In this document: positions 32,034-40,215 of the stretch, piece by piece | Layout: every line of letters begins with the position of its first letter | Numbering within the stretch: the first letter of the stretch is position 1 | Assembly: GCA_046156035.1 (NCBI GenBank) | Contig: JBJXEW010000011.1 | Location: forward strand, 10,168-74,167 | Source: JAEUIX01 sp046156035 | GTDB taxonomy: Bacteria; Planctomycetota; Phycisphaerae; Phycisphaerales; UBA1924 | Direction: 5' to 3' | Length of the DNA stretch: 64,000 nt | Made by a program: the position numbers and the translations under genes | Notes under the pieces: model-generated | What the model was told of the DNA's origin: nothing | The model's input: only the letters and a program-made list of their open reading frames with translations | The model's database searches: none

Positions 32034-33479
32034 TCAGTTCCGTGAACCACCGCTTTCGCTTGCCGCCTGCTTCTGGATCCACCTCACCGCCGCATCGAGC
32101 GCCGGGTCCTGCCCCGCCAGCAGCGCGGCGCGGGTCAGCGGCAACACCTCATCGGGCATCACACCCCGCCCCTCCAGCACCGCCCCGCCCACGCTCGTGT
32201 AGTTCGCAAACGCGTACTGAAATCCATCCCCATTCGGCAGTCGCTCAATCACGCTCGGCAGCGCGGCACCGCCCGTCCTCGTCCCGAACACCCGCGCCCG
32301 CCCCAAATCCTGCAACCCGCCCGCCAGAATCTCCGACGTCGAAAGCGACATCTCATCCACCAGAATCGCCAACGGCCCCGTAAACGGCTCCAGCCGCGGG
32401 TTGAGCACAAAGTTCAGGCTTAGCGTCCGCATCGCCATCGTCCCCAGTTTCTGGTTGGGCTTGTCCACAAACAACCCGCCGATCCCCATCCCCATCGCCG
32501 CGATCCCGCCCACGTTGCCGCGCAGGTCCAGCACCATCCCGCGGCAGTCGCGCATCGATCCAACCGCCTCAGCAAACTTGGGCATGATCGTCCCCGGCTC
32601 CAGAAACGTGCTCAGGTGGATGTACCCCACCGTCCCCGCCGCCACGCGTGCACTCTCAAACCGCACGAGCATTTCCGGGAGGTTGCCGAGTTTGGCCCGC
32701 AGGCCCGTCTCCGGCATCAGCGTCAGCGTGCGCTCGGTGCGCACATCGGCAGCGTCAAGAAACACGATCTTCAACTCATCCCCCGCATCGCCACCGAACC
32801 GCCCCTCAAGCGCGAGCGCCAAGCGCGCTTCCAAAAAACCTTCACCCGCCGTGTTCCGCCGCACGCGCTCAATCACCGGCCCGATCCGCTTGCCCGCCAC
32901 TTCCTCCACGATCCACCCCGGCCGCACGCCCGCGCGCTCCGCCGCGCCGCCCGCCCGCACGCTCGCCACCACCGCCGCAGAGTCAATCACGCGGATCGTC
33001 AGCCCCGCCTCGCCCGGTCCTGTCGGTTCACTCGTGCCATCGAAGTCGGTCGGCTCGGCGGCCGACTTCGATGCTCCACCACTCGGATGCTCTCGCTCCC
33101 CACTCACCCCCTCGTACGCCTCCGCCGGAATGATCCCGAAGTGCGACTGCCCAAGCCGCGCCAGCATCGCCGTCATCGCCCCGCGCGCCTCCTCGGCCGT
33201 CGTCGCCGCCGCCACGCGCGGCAAAAACTCCGCGCGGCACGCTGGCCAGTCCAGCCCGCCCAAAGTCGGGTCAAAGTGCTTGTCGCGCACCGTCTCCCAC
33301 ACCACCTCCAGAGACCGGACGTTCAACTCGCGCTGGGCCGGGGTCAGCGCCGCCGCCGCCACCGGCGCCTCGCCCGCGGGCCCTTTGGCCGGTGTGGCGC
33401 AGGCCGCCACCATCGCCGCCAGCGCCAAGCACAGGCCCGCCAAGATCGCCGACGGACGCGAAGAAGCCGATATCAACAT
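32034..33479 (-). CDS. S41-family C-terminal processing protease (lipoprotein)
   Basis: 481 residues from ATG 33479. Residues 1-27 are a lipoprotein signal with the lipobox AAMVAAC, so the protein is anchored to a membrane on the outside. A tricorn/CTP helical part is followed by a PDZ-like region (GWIVEEVAGKRIGPV) and the protease core: VGYIHLSTFLEPG, MVLDLRGNVGG and DEMSLSTSEILAGGLQD, which holds the nucleophile Ser as in CtpA. An extra loop of about 35 residues before the PDZ region is encoded around a perfect palindrome (33038-33073). Substrates are unknown. Confidence 0.88.
   Translation of the reverse strand: MLISASSRPSAILAGLCLALAAMVAACATPAKGPAGEAPVAAAALTPAQRELNVRSLEVVWETVRDKHFDPTLGGLDWPACRAEFLPRVAAATTAEEARGAMTAMLARLGQSHFGIIPAEAYEGVSGEREHPSGGASKSAAEPTDFDGTSEPTGPGEAGLTIRVIDSAAVVASVRAGGAAERAGVRPGWIVEEVAGKRIGPVIERVRRNTAGEGFLEARLALALEGRFGGDAGDELKIVFLDAADVRTERTLTLMPETGLRAKLGNLPEMLVRFESARVAAGTVGYIHLSTFLEPGTIMPKFAEAVGSMRDCRGMVLDLRGNVGGIAAMGMGIGGLFVDKPNQKLGTMAMRTLSLNFVLNPRLEPFTGPLAILVDEMSLSTSEILAGGLQDLGRARVFGTRTGGAALPSVIERLPNGDGFQYAFANYTSVGGAVLEGRGVMPDEVLPLTRAALLAGQDPALDAAVRWIQKQAASESGGSRN
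33038..33073. repeat. Perfect palindrome inside the S41 protease gene
   Basis: CATCGAAGTCGG pairs with CCGACTTCGATG across a 12-base loop. It stays in frame and encodes part of a Ser/Glu/Gly-rich loop absent from the core motifs. Confidence 0.7.
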
Positions 33480-33598
33480 CAAGATTCCCCCACGCTCCCC
33501 GGTGGCGCGGGTAGTGTGTACAAGGCCAAACCAACGGCCAGGGTGTTCGATCACCCGTTCGCACGGGGCGAAACCCGCCCCGCCGCAAGGGCGTATGC

Positions 33599-34453
33599 AT
33601 GGCGATGCTATGGCGGGCTTTCATGATGGTTGCGATGGCGGCGGGCGCCGATCCCGCGCCACCGTCCGCCGCCGCGCCCGCGCCACACCCCTCACCGGCA
33701 GACACCGCGGTCTCGCTCGTCCTCCCGCCCGTCAAGCCCCTGGCCTTCTCCGCGCCGCTCGCCGAGGCTCTGGATGAACCGCCCAACTTGCTCGTCTCGC
33801 CGCGTGCCACCCCGCACGCCGACGGCCTCACCTTCCGTTCACGCACCGACATCTACCAGTCCACCGACCTGCCGCGCTCCCTCCCGGCGCGCGTCGGCCA
33901 GCCCATTGACCTTGAACTCCGCCGCGCCGGCTCCATCGAACTCGCCCGCGGCGTGCGCCTCGAAGGGGTCTACACCAGTTTCGACACCCTCGGCGATGCC
34001 ACGCTCGGAAGCATCCAGATGCGCACACCGACGGCCGGCCAGCGCGGCCCCGCCGGCGGTGTGGATGTGCTCGAGGCGCGGCTGCACCTTGAAGCCGCGC
34101 GTGCCGGGCCGCTCACCCTCGAACTCCTCGGCGGTATCCGCGCCACCACCATGGACTACCTCCCCGCCTACACGCCCGATGTGGTCCCCCTCAACATCGA
34201 GGCCGAACCCATCGTCGGCGCCAGCCTCCGCTGGGATGTCGTCCGCCGCCTCAGCATCGTCGGTGCCGCCGTCGCCAGCGCTGCCGACCCCGAAGGCATC
34301 GCCGACCTCACCGTTGATGCCCGCTGGAGACTCTCCGGCTCCGCCGAACTCTCCGTGGGCTACCAACTCATGCGCGGCACGTTCGAGCAGCAGGACATTT
34401 CGGGGGATGTGAAGCGCGACACGGTGGTGGTGCAACTCAAACTGAGTTTTTAG
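33599..34453 (+). CDS. Exported beta-strand-rich protein (possible outer-membrane barrel)
   Basis: 284 residues from ATG 33599. The N-terminus has a hydrophobic start (MLWRAFMMVAMAAGA) that could be a signal peptide, then a Pro/Ala-rich stretch. The C-terminal two thirds show alternating hydrophobic strands (LTLELLGGIRATTM, LSIVGAAVASA, AELSVGYQLM) and the protein ends VVVQLKLSF with a terminal Phe, as in outer-membrane beta-barrels. No named family is recognised. A family-5 palindromic repeat follows just after the stop. Confidence 0.6.
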   Translation: MAMLWRAFMMVAMAAGADPAPPSAAAPAPHPSPADTAVSLVLPPVKPLAFSAPLAEALDEPPNLLVSPRATPHADGLTFRSRTDIYQSTDLPRSLPARVGQPIDLELRRAGSIELARGVRLEGVYTSFDTLGDATLGSIQMRTPTAGQRGPAGGVDVLEARLHLEAARAGPLTLELLGGIRATTMDYLPAYTPDVVPLNIEAEPIVGASLRWDVVRRLSIVGAAVASAADPEGIADLTVDARWRLSGSAELSVGYQLMRGTFEQQDISGDVKRDTVVVQLKLSF

Positions 34454-34467
34454 TTGCCGCCTAACCA

Positions 34468-34560
34468 ACATGCAGCCCGACCGACATGCAGCCCGACCGT
34501 CAGGGAGGGCTCCTCTTCCCCCCGCCGCCACGGGCCCTCCCTCACGGTCGGGCTGCATGC
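34468..34560. repeat. Family-5 inverted repeat, second copy
   Basis: Two tandem ACATGCAGCCCGACCG units lead into a left arm (34484-34511), matched by the right arm at 34532-34560 (ending CGGTCGGGCTGCATGC on this strand). The arrangement is the same as at 10283-10390; the arms are conserved and the loop differs in sequence. It may also terminate transcription of the upstream gene. Confidence 0.75.
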
Positions 34561-34604
34561 ATCGCACCCGCGCGCATCGGCGCTTCCCCCTACCCTCCCC
34601 GCCT

Positions 34605-35843
34605 ATGGACATCGCCCGTCTCATCAGCGACCGCGCACGCAGCGTCGATGCCTCCGGCATCCGCCGCGTGGTGGAACTGGGCAAGAAAATGCCCGACAAG
34701 ATCGACCTCTCCATCGGCCAGCCCGACTTCGACGTTCCCGCGGCCATCAAGAAGGCCGCCTGCGATGCCATCAACTCCGTCCCCGATGGCAAGAGCAACC
34801 GCAACGGCTACACCGCTAACCCCGGCCTCGACGCCCTCCAGGTTGCCATCGCGCGCCGCCTTGAAGCCGAACTTGGCTGGCATGTGCGCGCCCCGGGCAT
34901 GAACGCGGACAGCCCCACCGGCATGTTCATCACCACCGGCACCGCCTCGGCCCTCGCGCTGGCCTACCTCGCCGTGCTCGGCCCCGGCGATGAGATCATC
35001 ATCCCCGACCCCTACTTCACCATCTACCCGGAAATGGCCAAGGTCTGCCACGCCAAGGCCGTGGCGTGCGACACCTACCCGGATTTCCGCCTCACCGCCG
35101 CGCGTGTGGCCCCGCTCATCACGCCGCGCACCAAGATGGTGCTGCTCAACTCACCCGGCAACCCCTCGGGCGCGGTGATGACGAGCGCGGAGTGCGATGA
35201 CCTCCTCGCTCTCTGCCGCGGCCGCGGCATCCTCCTCATCTCCGACGAAATCTACGACGAGTTCACCTTCTCCGAGAGCCGCACCGAACCGCCCGCAAAC
35301 CCCTCGTCCCTCGTGGGCCTCACTCCGGGCACGCTCCTCTGCCCCAGCCCCGCACGCCGCGCTCGCGCCGAAGAAGACGTCCTCCTCATCCGCGGCTTCG
35401 GAAAAACCTACGGCATCACCGGCTGGCGTCTGGGCTACGCCGTGGGCCCCATGGCCCTCATCGAGCAGATGGTGAAACTCCAGCAGCACACCATCGTGTG
35501 CGCCCCCACACCATTGCAGTGGGGGGCCGTGGCCGCGCTGGAAACGGACATGCGCTCCACCGTCGCCCATTACGAGCAGCGCCGCAACCGCGTCTACGAG
35601 CGCCTCAGCCGCGTGGCCGAGGTCTCCAAGCCCGGCGGCGCGTACTACGCCTTCCCGCGCATCCCGCCCAAACTCGGCCTCACGGCCCAGCAGTTCGCCG
35701 ACAAACTCGTGGAGCGCAAGGTGCTGGTCATCCCCGGCAACGTCTTCTCCACGCGCGACACGCACATCCGCATCTCCTTCGCCGTGCGCGATGACATCCT
35801 CGACCGCGGCATCGACGAAATCTGCCGCGCGATGGGGGGGTAG
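34605..35843 (+). CDS. Class I/II PLP-dependent aminotransferase
   Basis: 412 residues from ATG 34605. Fold type I motifs: IDLSIGQPDFDVP, TTGTASALALAYLA, NSPGNPSGAVM, SDEIYDEFTF, and RGFGKTYGITGWRLGY with Lys267 as the PLP Schiff-base residue (Gly in place of the usual Ser before Lys). FSTRDTHIRISFA near the end has the carboxylate-binding Arg. This pattern matches aspartate/tyrosine/aromatic aminotransferases of subgroup I-gamma. The substrate is not predictable. A 25-residue insertion (PANPSSLVGLTPGTLLCPSP region) lies between the Tyr and Lys motifs. Confidence 0.92.
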   Translation: MDIARLISDRARSVDASGIRRVVELGKKMPDKIDLSIGQPDFDVPAAIKKAACDAINSVPDGKSNRNGYTANPGLDALQVAIARRLEAELGWHVRAPGMNADSPTGMFITTGTASALALAYLAVLGPGDEIIIPDPYFTIYPEMAKVCHAKAVACDTYPDFRLTAARVAPLITPRTKMVLLNSPGNPSGAVMTSAECDDLLALCRGRGILLISDEIYDEFTFSESRTEPPANPSSLVGLTPGTLLCPSPARRARAEEDVLLIRGFGKTYGITGWRLGYAVGPMALIEQMVKLQQHTIVCAPTPLQWGAVAALETDMRSTVAHYEQRRNRVYERLSRVAEVSKPGGAYYAFPRIPPKLGLTAQQFADKLVERKVLVIPGNVFSTRDTHIRISFAVRDDILDRGIDEICRAMGG

Positions 35844-35844
35844 G

Positions 35845-36071
35845 GAACCCTCAGAGCGTCGTCGCGCGCTCTTACGCCGCTGCGCAATGCTCGCCGCGAT
35901 CTCGTCCACAGTTTGCGCGTCCAGCCGCGCGCCCCGTTCGGCCGTGTAGTCGCCAGTGCCCATGCCCAACTGGCGCAGGAAGCGCAGGGCATCGGCCGGT
36001 CCGAGCCTGACGACCAGCGCCTCGAGCGCTTCGCGCCGCACCTCGGCATCGCTCAGCGCGCATCCGTTCAT
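35845..36071 (-). CDS. Small protein with a missing stop, running antisense into the aminotransferase gene
   Basis: ATG 36071 has GGGAGA about ten bases upstream. The first 60 residues (EVRREALEALVVRLGPADAL, then FLRQLGMGTGDYTAERGARL) look like a known family of 65-80-residue proteins with the pattern GP-D-RFL-GDYT-ER-L, often found beside toxin-antitoxin genes. No in-frame stop appears where the family normally ends: the frame continues antisense through the aminotransferase gene to 35151 (306 codons). Stops in the two other frames occur within 40 bases (near 35873 and 35850), so a frameshift or lost stop is likely. The 3' coordinate given is only the end of the believable part. Confidence 0.45.
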
Positions 36072-36134
36072 TGATGCACCATCTCCCTTACAAGCGCCAC
36101 AGGATTCAGGGGCAGCACCGGTGAACCAGCACGC

Positions 36135-37202
36135 TCAGTCGCCTTCGGGCACCGGGTGGATCATGTAGTCGGTATCTCGGCCCTGGCGCGAGTGTAGCGC
36201 GGTTGCGTTGCCCACAGCACAGGCCTTTCCACCGTTGTCGATGCCGTCAAAGCCCACGGAGTAGAGCGTGTAGCCGCGCCCACCCGCCTCACCGGGCACC
36301 ACCCTGTACAGAAACCCACCCGCGTGCATCGGGTCTTCCGGGAACGCGGGCATGAACGCCGGCACGAGTTCCGTCAGCGCCACCGGCGGCCGTCCGCGCG
36401 CCGCTCGAAAGGCCTCGATCGCGAAGAACGTCGCCATCCCGTGCTGCACGGTCAGCCACTGGTCCGCCGCGCCCACCGAACGGTCCAACGCGGGGGCAAC
36501 AGCAGCCACGGCGAGGTACGAGCGATCGGCAAACCCTTCCATCGCCGGCGGCGTGCGACCCCGCCGTTCCGCGGCCGTCAATCGGGAGAACGCGGTCCAC
36601 GGTGCCCAGTGCGCGCGCAGGTGCAACAGGTTGGCGGCGCGATTGATCCGTCGGATCGCGACGTCTGCCGTGGCCGACCAGACCATTTCTTCCGCCGCCA
36701 GGCGCTCGCCCTCCACCACATCGGCCGCGCTGGTCAGCGAGAGTGAAAAGAGCCGCTGTGAGAAGGCGGCCATGAACGCCGCGTCGCCGTGGCCTTGCAG
36801 CACCGCATCTCGCAACTCATCGGCCAAGCGGGCGACCATCGCGCGCGCGGTCAGCGTGGTGATCTGGTCGCATCCCGCCGCGGCCGTGGAGGCCAGCACG
36901 AGCACCTCGTCGGCCGCGGTCAGGCATGCCGCGGTGTCGTCGCGCGTCAAAGCTTCAACCGCCGCGCGGCAAAGCGCCTTGGTCCGATCCCGCCGCTGCG
37001 TCCAGGTCTCCGACTCGTCGAGCCTGCCCGGCCGCGGCACCAGGCGCGCCCGCGCCCGCTCGACGAGCGCCGCTCTTGCCCCTGCGATATCGGGCTTGGG
37101 GAGTGCTGGGCCGAAGTACAAGAGCCGCCGCGCAGCGATCGCCCCAGCGATCAAGCCGCCCAGCACCAGCACCAAGATGGCGATGACGATGACGCGGCGC
37201 AC
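36135..37202 (-). CDS. Membrane-anchored hypothetical protein with helical domain
   Basis: 355 residues. One N-terminal membrane helix (residues 1-25) is followed by a long Ala/Arg-rich helical domain, probably periplasmic. The C-terminal part, GRPPVALTELVPAFMPAFPED followed by YRVV and YTLYSVGFDGIDNGG, is a pattern common in planctomycete proteins that also carry a pseudopilin-like C-terminal module. No enzymatic motif is seen. The start at 37202 is supported by the membrane helix. It lies six bases upstream of the hydroxyacyl-CoA dehydrogenase stop, so it is the second gene of a two-gene unit with that gene. Confidence 0.65.
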   Translation of the reverse strand: MRRVIVIAILVLVLGGLIAGAIAARRLLYFGPALPKPDIAGARAALVERARARLVPRPGRLDESETWTQRRDRTKALCRAAVEALTRDDTAACLTAADEVLVLASTAAAGCDQITTLTARAMVARLADELRDAVLQGHGDAAFMAAFSQRLFSLSLTSAADVVEGERLAAEEMVWSATADVAIRRINRAANLLHLRAHWAPWTAFSRLTAAERRGRTPPAMEGFADRSYLAVAAVAPALDRSVGAADQWLTVQHGMATFFAIEAFRAARGRPPVALTELVPAFMPAFPEDPMHAGGFLYRVVPGEAGGRGYTLYSVGFDGIDNGGKACAVGNATALHSRQGRDTDYMIHPVPEGD

Positions 37203-37208
37203 CCGCCC

Positions 37209-38078
37209 TCACTTCTTCGCGTACTCAAACACCCCCCGCCCCGTCTTGTCGCCCAGCCGCCCGGCCGTCACGAGTTGCTTCAAGAGCGGGCACGCGCGGT
37301 ACCGGTCGTTGTTCAGCCCGTCCGCCAGCACGTTCATGATGTGCACGCACGTGTCCAGCCCGATGAAGTCCGCCAGGCGCAGCGGCCCCATGGGGAAGTT
37401 GCAGCCGAGTTTCATGATCCCGTCGATCGCCTCCGGCTCGGCCACACCCTCCATCCACGCGTAAAACGCCTCGTTGATCATCGGCATCAGCACGCGGTTG
37501 CTCACAAACCCCGCCCGGTCGTTGGCCTTCAGGGCCGTCTTGCCCATCGCCGTGGCCAGCGCCACCGTCCGCTCCGTCACCGCCGGGCTCGTCTGCATCG
37601 CGGGGATCACCTCCACCAACTGCATCAGTGGCACGGGGTTGAAAAAGTGCATCCCCACCACGCGGCTCGCGCTCGCCCCGCACGCCGTCGCGATCTCCGT
37701 GATGCTGATGCTGCTGGTGTTGCTCGCCAGCACCACCCGCTCATCCGGATACATCTTCGCCAGCGTGCTGAACAACTCCCTCTTCACCTTCGCATCCTCA
37801 ACCACCGCCTCGATCACCCAGTCGCAGCCGGTGAGGCCTTCGAGGTTCTCCACGAACCGGATGCGCCCCGCCGCCGCGTCCGCATCCGCCTGCGTCATCT
37901 TCCCCTTCTCCACAAACTTCGCCAGGCTCTTCTTGTGCACGCCCTTGCACCGTTCGATCGCCCCCGGGAACGAATCGAACACCACCACCGCCATCCCGGC
38001 AGCCGCGGCCACCTGCGCAATCCCCCCGCCCATCTGCCCCGCACCCAGCACGCCCAGAGTTCCAACGCCGTGAGACAT
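37209..38078 (-). CDS. 3-hydroxyacyl-CoA (3-hydroxybutyryl-CoA) dehydrogenase
   Basis: 289 residues from ATG 38078, preceded by GAGGAA. It oxidises 3-hydroxyacyl-CoA to 3-ketoacyl-CoA with NAD. Rossmann motif GVLGAGQMGGGIAQVAA; ASNTSSISITEIA; the signature VVGMHFFNPVPLMQLVEVI with the catalytic His; NRVLMPMINEAF in the C-terminal dimerisation domain, which ends GRGVFEYAK. The length equals single-domain enzymes of the Hbd/PaaH type, with no fused enoyl-CoA hydratase. No other beta-oxidation gene is nearby. Confidence 0.93.
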   Translation of the reverse strand: MSHGVGTLGVLGAGQMGGGIAQVAAAAGMAVVVFDSFPGAIERCKGVHKKSLAKFVEKGKMTQADADAAAGRIRFVENLEGLTGCDWVIEAVVEDAKVKRELFSTLAKMYPDERVVLASNTSSISITEIATACGASASRVVGMHFFNPVPLMQLVEVIPAMQTSPAVTERTVALATAMGKTALKANDRAGFVSNRVLMPMINEAFYAWMEGVAEPEAIDGIMKLGCNFPMGPLRLADFIGLDTCVHIMNVLADGLNNDRYRACPLLKQLVTAGRLGDKTGRGVFEYAKK

Positions 38079-38100
38079 GGTGTGTTCCTCGTGAAAGGAG

Positions 38101-38216
38101 CAAATGGCAAAGAGCAAAGGGCAAATGAACACCACCGTTCACGCCCACGATCGCGTACAGGTTAGCGTCGCGCCTCCGATTTGCCATTTGCTCTTTGCCA
38201 TTTGCCATTTGCCATT
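38101..38216. repeat. AT-rich TTTGCCA tandem/inverted repeat
   Basis: CAAATGGCAAAGAGCAAA at 38101-38118 is the inverse of a tandem TTTGCCA array at 38179-38216 (TTTGCCATTTGCTCTTTGCC and further units). The two halves face each other across 50 bases between the divergent dehydrogenase and TPR genes. The AT content is unusual for this genome. Confidence 0.7.
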
Positions 38217-38228
38217 TACGCTTCCCCC

Positions 38229-38543
38229 ATGTCCCGCCTCGCCAAACTCGAATCCCTCCTCGCGGCGGACCCGTTCGACACCTTCATCCTCTACGGCCTT
38301 GCTCAGGAGCACGCCAAGCTCGCCGACTGGCCCCGCGCCATCGCCTTCTACGACCGCACGCTCGCCGTCGACCCTGCGTATTGCTACGCCTATTTCCACA
38401 AGGCCAAGGCCCAGGTCAGCGCGGGCGATCTCGCGGCCGCGAAAGCCACTGTCGCCACCGGCCTCGCCGCCGCGCAGCGCGCCGGAGACAGCAAAGCGCT
38501 CAACGAACTCGGCGAGTTGCAGATCGAACTCGACGATGCCTGA
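38229..38543 (+). CDS. Small TPR protein
   Basis: 104 residues from ATG 38229. It shows two to three tetratricopeptide helices: DTFILYGLAQEHAKLADWPR, AIAFYDRTLAVDPAYCYAYF and AKAQVSAGDLAAAKATVATG. It is likely a protein-protein interaction module in the cytoplasm. No partner is evident. Its start falls directly after the TTTGCCA repeat, so the repeat may hold its promoter. Confidence 0.8.
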   Translation: MSRLAKLESLLAADPFDTFILYGLAQEHAKLADWPRAIAFYDRTLAVDPAYCYAYFHKAKAQVSAGDLAAAKATVATGLAAAQRAGDSKALNELGELQIELDDA

Positions 38544-38569
38544 GCCGCGTTGTGCCGCGCCGCTCAATG

Positions 38570-38593
38570 AGGCCCCGGCGCAAGCCGGGGCTC
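38570..38593 (+). terminator. Family-3 hairpin terminator after the TPR gene
   Basis: AGGCCCCGGC-GCAA-GCCGGGGCTCTC, 27 bases after the TPR stop. The T-tract is poor, so efficiency is uncertain. Confidence 0.6.
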
Positions 38594-38614
38594 TCGCGGC
38601 CTGCGGCCTCCGCA

Positions 38615-38650
38615 CCCCCTCCCAGAGGGAGGGGGCAGGGGTGGGCGGGT
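38615..38650. repeat. Family-1 hairpin between convergent genes
   Basis: CCCCTCCC-AGA-GGGAGGGG stem (38615-38635) followed by CAGGGGTGGGCGGG. Intergenic copy. Confidence 0.78.
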
Positions 38651-38684
38651 CTGCCTTTGTAACCGGTTCGCCGAATCGGCTCAC

Positions 38685-38711
38685 AAAAAAACCCCGGCTC
38701 GTGCCGGGGCT
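38685..38711 (-). terminator. Family-3 hairpin terminator for the ABC binding-protein gene
   Basis: Read on the minus strand: GCCCCGGC-ACGA-GCCGGGG followed by TTTTTTT. A strong intrinsic terminator 52 bases after the stop of the gene at 38763. The short stretch between holds CTGTCCCC/CCCTGTCC direct repeats. Confidence 0.85.
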
Positions 38712-38762
38712 TGTGCCTTGCTCTTCGCTGTCCCCTGTCCGCTATCCCCTGTCCCCTTGCCC

Positions 38763-39932
38763 TCACTTCTCCGGGTTGATCGTCGTCACATACACCGGGA
38801 TGCCGCCCTTCATCTGCAGAATCACCGCCGCCTTCACCGCGTTGCGGTCCTTGTCGATGGTGATGTTGCCCGTAACCCCCTTGAAGTCCTTGGTCGCGGC
38901 GATCGCGTCGCGCAAGTCCGTTCCCTTCAGGCTCTTGGCCCGCTTCATGGCATCGAACAGAAAGTTCGTCGCGTCATACGCCTGGGCGGTAACACTGTCG
39001 GGCGTCTCGCCGTCGTACTCGGCCTTGAACCGCTTGATGAAGTTCTGGATCACCGGCGAAGGGTCATCCGGCGAGTAGTGGTTCGAATAAAACGCCCCGT
39101 CAATCGCCGTCCCGCCGATCTCCGCGAGTTTGGGGCTCTCCCACCCGTCGCCGCCCAGCAGCGCCGCCGTGATCCCCAGTTTCCGGGCCTGAATCGCGAT
39201 GTTCCCCACCTCCGTGTAATACCCCGGAATGAAGATGATGTCGGCACCGGCCCCCTTGATGCGCTGCAACTGGGCCGTGAAGTCCTGGTCGCCCCCGTTG
39301 TACGTCTGCTCGGTCGCGATCTTCCCGCCGAACTTCACGAAGTTCTTCTTGAACTCGCTCGCCAGGCCCGTGCTGTACGGCTGCGCCTGATCGAACAGAA
39401 TCGCCGCGGATCTGGCCTTCTGGTTCTCCGCCGCGAACTTCGCGCACACATACCCCTGGAACGGGTCAATAAAGCACACGCGGAAGATCATGTCGCCAAC
39501 CTTCGTCACACGCGGGTTGGTGCTGCTGGGCGTGATCATCGGCACGCCGTTCTCCTGGCAGATCGGCGCCCCCGCCAGCGAGCGGCCGCTGGCCACCTCG
39601 CCCAGCACCGCCACCACCTTGTCGTTGGTCACCATCCGCGTCACCACGTTCGCCGCTTCCTTCAGGTCGCTGCGCGTGTCATACTCCGTCAGCGCAATCG
39701 GCCTCCCGTTCAACCCTCCCGCGGCATTGAAATCCTTGATCGCCAGACGGATCGCCTTGCTCGACCCCTGCCCGAACGTCGCCTCCGAACCCGTCAGCGA
39801 GCCGAAGTGCCCGACCTTGATCGGTTCGCCCTTCGCCGGCTCCGCCATCTTCCCGCACGCGCCGCCCGAGAACGCCGCCACAGCCACCGCCGCGGCGAGA
39901 GTGAGAACCGAACGCGTGGAAATACGTTTCAT
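38763..39932 (-). CDS. ABC transporter substrate-binding lipoprotein, branched-chain amino acid type
   Basis: 389 residues from ATG 39932. N-terminal lipoprotein signal with lipobox-like SGGAC. The mature part is a type I periplasmic binding protein (LivJ/LivK family): KVGHFGSLTGSEATFGQG, AIKDFNAAGGLNGRPI, VVAVLGEVASGRSLAGAPI, MITPSSTNPRVT, and GYYTEVGNIAIQARKLGI. The ligand is probably a branched-chain or other amino acid, or a small amide. No permease or ATPase genes lie beside it, so it must work with a transporter encoded elsewhere. Confidence 0.92.
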   Translation of the reverse strand: MKRISTRSVLTLAAAVAVAAFSGGACGKMAEPAKGEPIKVGHFGSLTGSEATFGQGSSKAIRLAIKDFNAAGGLNGRPIALTEYDTRSDLKEAANVVTRMVTNDKVVAVLGEVASGRSLAGAPICQENGVPMITPSSTNPRVTKVGDMIFRVCFIDPFQGYVCAKFAAENQKARSAAILFDQAQPYSTGLASEFKKNFVKFGGKIATEQTYNGGDQDFTAQLQRIKGAGADIIFIPGYYTEVGNIAIQARKLGITAALLGGDGWESPKLAEIGGTAIDGAFYSNHYSPDDPSPVIQNFIKRFKAEYDGETPDSVTAQAYDATNFLFDAMKRAKSLKGTDLRDAIAATKDFKGVTGNITIDKDRNAVKAAVILQMKGGIPVYVTTINPEK

Positions 39933-40215
39933 GGTGAGTCTGCTCCAGAAAGAAAATCGAGCCAAGCCCTATGGCCACAGGATGATAACGGCCCTGTGCC
40001 GTGGTTTCGTGGCGGCCGACGCGCGGATTCACAGGTCCCTCGCCACCCCCCTCTGACACCCCTCTGTCAGTCATGGGCCGCGTTTGCGCGCGATTGTGTG
40101 GACACGCCGTACAAACACCTTGCAACGGGCCGGAGTCGGGGCCAACATCGTGGGGATCGCCCGCACGTGGTCGCGGGCGCGTTGAGCAGCCAAGCACACA
40201 CACAGGAGTCCGCGC

